In this document: piece after piece, positions 7,386 through 9,902 of the stretch
Layout of the letters: every line of letters begins with the position of its first letter
How positions within the stretch are numbered: the first letter of the stretch is position 1
NCBI GenBank assembly: GCA_900771085.1
Contig: CAAGMR010000020.1
Coordinates: 1-9,902 of the forward strand
Source of the DNA: Clostridia bacterium
Lineage (GTDB): Bacteria; Bacillota; Clostridia; Oscillospirales; Acutalibacteraceae
Length of the DNA: 9,902 nucleotides
Direction: 5' to 3'
Notes under the pieces: model-generated
What the model saw: only the letters and a program-made list of their open reading frames with translations
What the model was told of the DNA's origin: nothing
Database searches by the model: none
Position numbers and translations under genes: made by a program

Positions 7386-8378
7386 TTAAAGTGATATTAA
7401 AATAGGAATCAAGGCTAAAAGCCATATTAACAGGCACAAACTCATGGTAATAACAGACTTTTGACCTTTTGTCTTGCCATTTGTCAATGGACTTGTTTCC
7501 TGCCATCTGTTAAAGTCACAAAACAGTATTACGGGAGCTAAAGCTACCACAATTACTGCTATTGACACGATAACAGCATTTATCGGTGATATGGCGCACA
7601 CACAGGAAACAGCGACAAGGAAAATAATATTCAGATAGTAAATGGTGGCGATGGCTTTGTTGAGACCATTGCCTGACCTGAAACCGGGTATTTTTCGGAT
7701 AATTCTTCTGATACCTCTTTGCTGGATAATATCAAGTTTCAGTTCATCTACATTTGGATAGCGATTATTTTCATCCATTTCTGTACATTTCAGTACAATG
7801 TCTTTGAACATACCGGCTGAAAGCTTCTCGTTTGGAAGCTCACCGGTGAGCATGTAGTTAATCAGGACCCCAACGGAATAAATATCAGATTGTGGGGAAG
7901 TCTGATGAAATCCAAACTGTTCAGGAGCAGCAAAACCGTGGGTTCCCAGAATGACAGTGTCGGTTGACTGATTTTGCTTTTTCACTCTGCTGATTCCAAA
8001 ATCAATTAGCTTAAGTCGACCGTCAGGGGTTATAATGATGTTGTTCGGAGATACATCTCTATGGATGATTCCCTGGTGATGAATGGCAGACAAAGCGTCA
8101 CAGAGCTGAGGAATGAGAGTGGATATTTCTTTTTCTGAAAAAGTTCCATTCTTTTTCATGTATTCAGTTACTGCAAGTCCCGGAACAAAGTCACGTTTGG
8201 CGTAGAAGCAGTCGTTATACAGAACGGGGTTGTACATCTTAACGATGTTTTCGTTATCGATGTTTACCAGTTTTTTGTATAGTTCGACTTCTTCAAAAGT
8301 GATTGACTTGTAAATGTAATTCTGTCCGTTTTCCATGACAAGCATGGTGGAGTCGTTATACTTCTTAAGGATTTCCAT
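7386..8378 (-). CDS. Membrane-anchored Ser/Thr protein kinase
   Basis: This 330-residue protein has an N-terminal Hanks-type kinase domain and a C-terminal membrane part. Kinase landmarks are Lys24 in IYKSI, acidic residues of helix C around 29-32, HRDVSPNN (106-113) with Asp108 and Asn113, DFG (126-128), an activation segment with TVILGTHGFAAPEQ and APE at 151-153, Asp165 in SDIYSVG, and Arg206. The catalytic-loop Lys of HRDxKPxN is Ser110, a variant I recall from other Firmicutes kinases. The Gly-rich loop is not recognisable and the N-lobe is short, so it may be fast-evolving or degenerate. About three hydrophobic segments follow, at 244-262, 266-288 and 309-329, with no PASTA repeats. It is therefore not a PrkC-type muropeptide sensor. 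It is divergent from the HTH gene and convergent with the propeller-like gene. TGAGG 7 nt before the ATG is the ribosome binding site. The targets are unknown. Confidence 0.92.
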   Translation of the reverse strand: MEILKKYNDSTMLVMENGQNYIYKSITFEEVELYKKLVNIDNENIVKMYNPVLYNDCFYAKRDFVPGLAVTEYMKKNGTFSEKEISTLIPQLCDALSAIHHQGIIHRDVSPNNIIITPDGRLKLIDFGISRVKKQNQSTDTVILGTHGFAAPEQFGFHQTSPQSDIYSVGVLINYMLTGELPNEKLSAGMFKDIVLKCTEMDENNRYPNVDELKLDIIQQRGIRRIIRKIPGFRSGNGLNKAIATIYYLNIIFLVAVSCVCAISPINAVIVSIAVIVVALAPVILFCDFNRWQETSPLTNGKTKGQKSVITMSLCLLIWLLALIPILISL

Positions 8379-8400
8379 TTAAATGCCTCATTAAGATGGG

Positions 8401-8426
8401 ATTTTAGCTATATTGTATCATAAAAT
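8401..8426. promoter_or_regulatory. Inverted repeat over divergent promoters, possible operator
   Basis: ATTTTA (8401-8406) and TAAAAT (8421-8426) form a 6-bp inverted repeat with a 14-nt spacer that frames the candidate -10 elements of both divergent genes. A + strand -10, TATATT (8409-8414), overlaps the kinase -10 by three bases. The neighbouring HTH protein could bind here as an autoregulator. The repeat is short and AT-rich and may occur by chance. Confidence 0.3.
8412..8420 (-). promoter_or_regulatory. Candidate extended -10 promoter of the kinase gene
   Basis: Read on the - strand this is TGATACAAT, a good extended -10 (TG-n-TACAAT). The transcript would start near 8405, about 27 nt before the ATG, leaving room for the TGAGG ribosome binding site (8386-8390). 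No convincing -35 is visible, as is usual for extended -10 promoters. Confidence 0.5.
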
Positions 8427-8430
8427 AAGT

Positions 8431-8445
8431 AGGGGAAAACATATG
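8431..8445 (+). promoter_or_regulatory. Ribosome binding site deciding the HTH gene start
   Basis: AGGGG at 8431-8435 sits 7 nt before ATG 8443. It favours this start over the in-frame TTG at 8413, which has no such site and would overlap the promoter region. Confidence 0.65.
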
Positions 8446-8868
8446 GAAAAATCAACCGGTGAACTCTTGACTATTCTCAAAGAAAAAAAGTCATATACTG
8501 AATTCTTTAGAGAAGAAATTGGCGAACTTAATTTTTCATCTATTTCTGAATATCTTGAAGTGATAATAAGCGAAAAAGGTCTTAAGAAGAGCGATGTCAT
8601 TAAAAAAAGCAATATTGATAAAAACTACGCATACCAGATTTTTAATGGTACCAAGACAAATCCCTCACGCGACAAGATGCTGATGCTTGCAATAGGCATG
8701 GAGTTAACACTGGAAGAAACCAGAAAACTTCTTAAAATCTGCGGACTTACAGATCTCTACATCAGAAGCCCGAGAGACAGCATAATTATCTTCAGCATAG
8801 ATAAGCATCTCAACCTTATGAAAACCAATGAAAACCTTGCTGAATACGGCATGGACATTCTTGAATAA
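8443..8868 (+). CDS. Small helix-turn-helix (XRE-like) protein paired with the kinase
   Basis: This is a 141-residue predicted cytoplasmic protein. Residues about 36-100 look like a Cro/CI-type helix-turn-helix: SEYLEVIISEKGLKKSDVIK, then a recognition region NIDKNYAYQIFNGTKTNP and RDKMLMLAIGMELTLEETRKLL. After it come about 40 residues with SPRDSIIIFSIDKHLNLMKTN, a conserved-looking tail (from recollection) of small HTH proteins that accompany kinases in Clostridia. An earlier in-frame TTG (8413) would add ten residues, but ATG 8443 has AGGGG (8431-8435) at 7 nt spacing and is preferred. The gene is divergent from the kinase with 64 bp between them and ends at its own terminator. It could be a DNA-binding regulator of the pair or a kinase substrate. 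DNA binding is inferred from fold only. Confidence 0.8.
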   Translation: MEKSTGELLTILKEKKSYTEFFREEIGELNFSSISEYLEVIISEKGLKKSDVIKKSNIDKNYAYQIFNGTKTNPSRDKMLMLAIGMELTLEETRKLLKICGLTDLYIRSPRDSIIIFSIDKHLNLMKTNENLAEYGMDILE

Positions 8869-8879
8869 ACAAAGACAGA

Positions 8880-8904
8880 CCCTGCATTTTTGCAGGGCCT
8901 TTTT
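8880..8904 (+). terminator. Intrinsic terminator after the HTH gene
   Basis: CCCTGCA (8880-8886) pairs perfectly with TGCAGGG (8891-8897) around a TTTT loop, followed by CC and five T (8900-8904). It lies 11 nt after the stop codon and separates the regulatory pair from the ruv genes. Confidence 0.9.
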
Positions 8905-8948
8905 ATGTCTCTTTTACATATTAATAAGTGTACTTTTTGGCGCTGTTA

Positions 8949-8957
8949 TGATAAAAT
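8949..8957 (+). promoter_or_regulatory. Candidate extended -10 promoter of ruvCA
   Basis: TGATAAAAT is an extended -10 (TG-n-TAAAAT) inside the 144-nt gap between the HTH gene and ruvC. The transcript would start near 8964, giving a leader of about 49 nt. The -35 region 17 nt upstream (TGTACT, 8929-8934) is a weak match. Nothing else, such as an evident SOS box, is recognisable in this gap. Confidence 0.5.
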
Positions 8958-8999
8958 TAATAGAATATTTTTATATCTGGAAGTCTGCCTGAAAATAAC

Positions 9000-9015
9000 G
9001 GAGGTGAGGTAATTG
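9000..9015 (+). promoter_or_regulatory. Strong ribosome binding site for the TTG start of ruvC
   Basis: GGAGGTGAGG (9000-9009) is an almost complete complement of the 16S rRNA tail; its GGAGG core lies 8 nt before TTG 9013. It compensates for a weak initiation codon and fixes the start. Confidence 0.75.
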
Positions 9016-9543
9016 CGAATACTTGGAATAGACCCGGGATATGCCATTGTAGGCTGGGGTATTATCGACTACGAAAAGGGAAAGTTTTCGGTAGTTGACT
9101 ATGGTGCAATTACTACTCCCGCAGGCATGGATTTCCCTGCAAGATTATCCATCATCTATGACATGGCTTACGAAATAATGGACAGGTACAACCCTACAGT
9201 CATGGCAATAGAAAAACTGTTTTTTACCAACAATAAAACAACGGGTATCGATGTTGCTCAGGCAAGAGGCGTAGTAATGCTTGCCGCAAATCAGCATGAC
9301 CTTGAAATCAACGAGTATACACCTAACCAGGTAAAGCAGGGCGTTGTTGGTTATGGCAAGGCCGAGAAAAAACAGATTATGGAAATGACAAGAATGATCC
9401 TTAACCTCAAAGAGGTTCCAAAGCCGGACGATACCGCCGATGCTCTGGCAATGGCAATCTGCCACGCACATGTAAACGGATCACGACTCGGAACAATGGA
9501 CAGTTCCAAACCACGCATGTTAAAGGTCCGCAAGGGCATTTGA
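9013..9543 (+). CDS. ruvC: RuvC, Holliday junction resolvase
   Basis: RuvC is the dimeric, metal-dependent endonuclease that cuts Holliday junctions symmetrically after RuvAB branch migration in recombinational repair. The 176 residues hold the RNase H-like fold with all four acidic catalytic residues: Asp7 in GIDPG, Glu67 in AIEKLFF, and Asp140 and Asp143 in PDDTADAL. The HVAQARG-type helix appears as DVAQARGVVM, and the basic junction-binding segment around YGKAEKKQ is present. Length is close to the family's 160-175, with a slightly extended basic C-terminus ending KVRKGI. Translation starts at TTG, supported by the exact N-terminal motif (MRILGIDPG) and the ribosome binding site at 9000-9009. 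ruvA starts 36 nt downstream, giving the usual ruvCA(B) order. An extended -10 at 8949-8957 probably drives the unit. Confidence 0.97.
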   Translation: MRILGIDPGYAIVGWGIIDYEKGKFSVVDYGAITTPAGMDFPARLSIIYDMAYEIMDRYNPTVMAIEKLFFTNNKTTGIDVAQARGVVMLAANQHDLEINEYTPNQVKQGVVGYGKAEKKQIMEMTRMILNLKEVPKPDDTADALAMAICHAHVNGSRLGTMDSSKPRMLKVRKGI

Positions 9544-9579
9544 TTATAATTGGGCAAATCTTTCTAAGGAGAATGATTA

Positions 9580-9902
9580 ATGTTCTACAGTCTTACAGGA
9601 AAACTGGTTTATCAGGACACCAACTCAGTTGCGGTTGACTGCAACGGCATAGCTTTTCAGTGCAACGTATCACTCAATACTCTTCGAAATATTGGCAGTG
9701 ATGGCGACACTGTAACACTTTACACTTATCTCAACATAAGACAGGACGGCGTAGACCTCATTGGTTTCCACAACAAAGAGGAACTGGAAACCTTCAAAAT
9801 GCTTATCAGCGTTTCAGGTGTAGGTCCAAAAGCCGCTCTTGCAATTCTTTCAGAACTTACTCCGTCACAGCTTGCCATGGCTATAGCAAACAGTGACTTT
9901 AA
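9580..9902 (+). CDS. ruvA: RuvA, Holliday junction branch-migration protein (5' part, runs off window)
   Basis: RuvA binds four-way junctions as a tetramer and loads the RuvB motor. The 107 visible residues cover domain I, an OB fold from MFYSLTGKLVYQD through YTYLNIRQDG and LIGFHNKEE, and most of the first helix-hairpin-helix, with LISVSGVGPKAALAIL (about 75-90) as the DNA-backbone binding motif. The rest of a protein of about 200 residues, including the RuvB-binding domain III, lies outside. The ATG follows AAGGAG (9566-9571) at 8 nt spacing and is 36 nt after ruvC, so both are likely on one mRNA. ruvB is expected next, beyond the window. Confidence 0.96.
   Translation, partial: MFYSLTGKLVYQDTNSVAVDCNGIAFQCNVSLNTLRNIGSDGDTVTLYTYLNIRQDGVDLIGFHNKEELETFKMLISVSGVGPKAALAILSELTPSQLAMAIANSDF

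Noticed and set aside
8413..8442. Upstream TTG start for the HTH gene
   Set aside because: It has no ribosome binding site and falls in the promoter region; ATG 8443 has AGGGG at good spacing.

Overview
The window looks like a chromosomal segment of a strictly anaerobic, hydrogen-metabolising Firmicute, most likely a clostridium of the Lachnospiraceae type. The reasons are a moderately low GC content, strong AGGAGG-type ribosome binding sites with some TTG/GTG starts, [FeFe]-hydrogenase maturases, a eukaryote-like Ser/Thr kinase with HRDVSPNN chemistry, and small HTH proteins typical of that group. The genus assignment is left open.

Region 1 (1-7320, + strand) reads as one long operon entering from the left: the C-terminal half of hypE, a small TM1266-type ACT-like hydrogenase regulator, two nitrogenase component-1-like proteins, hydF, hydE, and a membrane-anchored beta-propeller-like protein of unknown function. 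The genes are separated by 16 nt or less, or overlap by 1, 4 and 10 nt. The operon ends at a strong bidirectional hairpin whose loop contains the stop codon of the last gene. HydE and HydF build and deliver the diiron subcluster of [FeFe] hydrogenase. hydG and the hydrogenase structural gene are not in view. The unusual part is the pair of NifD/NifK-like proteins between the regulator and hydF. No NifH-like reductase is visible, the FeMo-cofactor Cys site is not evident, and one P-cluster Cys of the second subunit appears lost. Their position suggests an accessory role in hydrogenase cofactor assembly or redox control, and this is the best candidate here for an undescribed system.

Region 2 (7386-8868) is a divergent regulatory pair: a membrane-anchored Ser/Thr kinase on the - strand and a small HTH protein on the + strand. 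They share a 64-bp intergenic region in which the candidate -10 elements overlap. The HTH gene ends at its own terminator.

Region 3 (8869-9902) is housekeeping: a promoter followed by ruvC (TTG start with a near-perfect Shine-Dalgarno) and the first half of ruvA, which runs off the right edge. No tRNA, rRNA, CRISPR array or insertion sequence was seen, and there is no gene-free stretch longer than about 145 bases.
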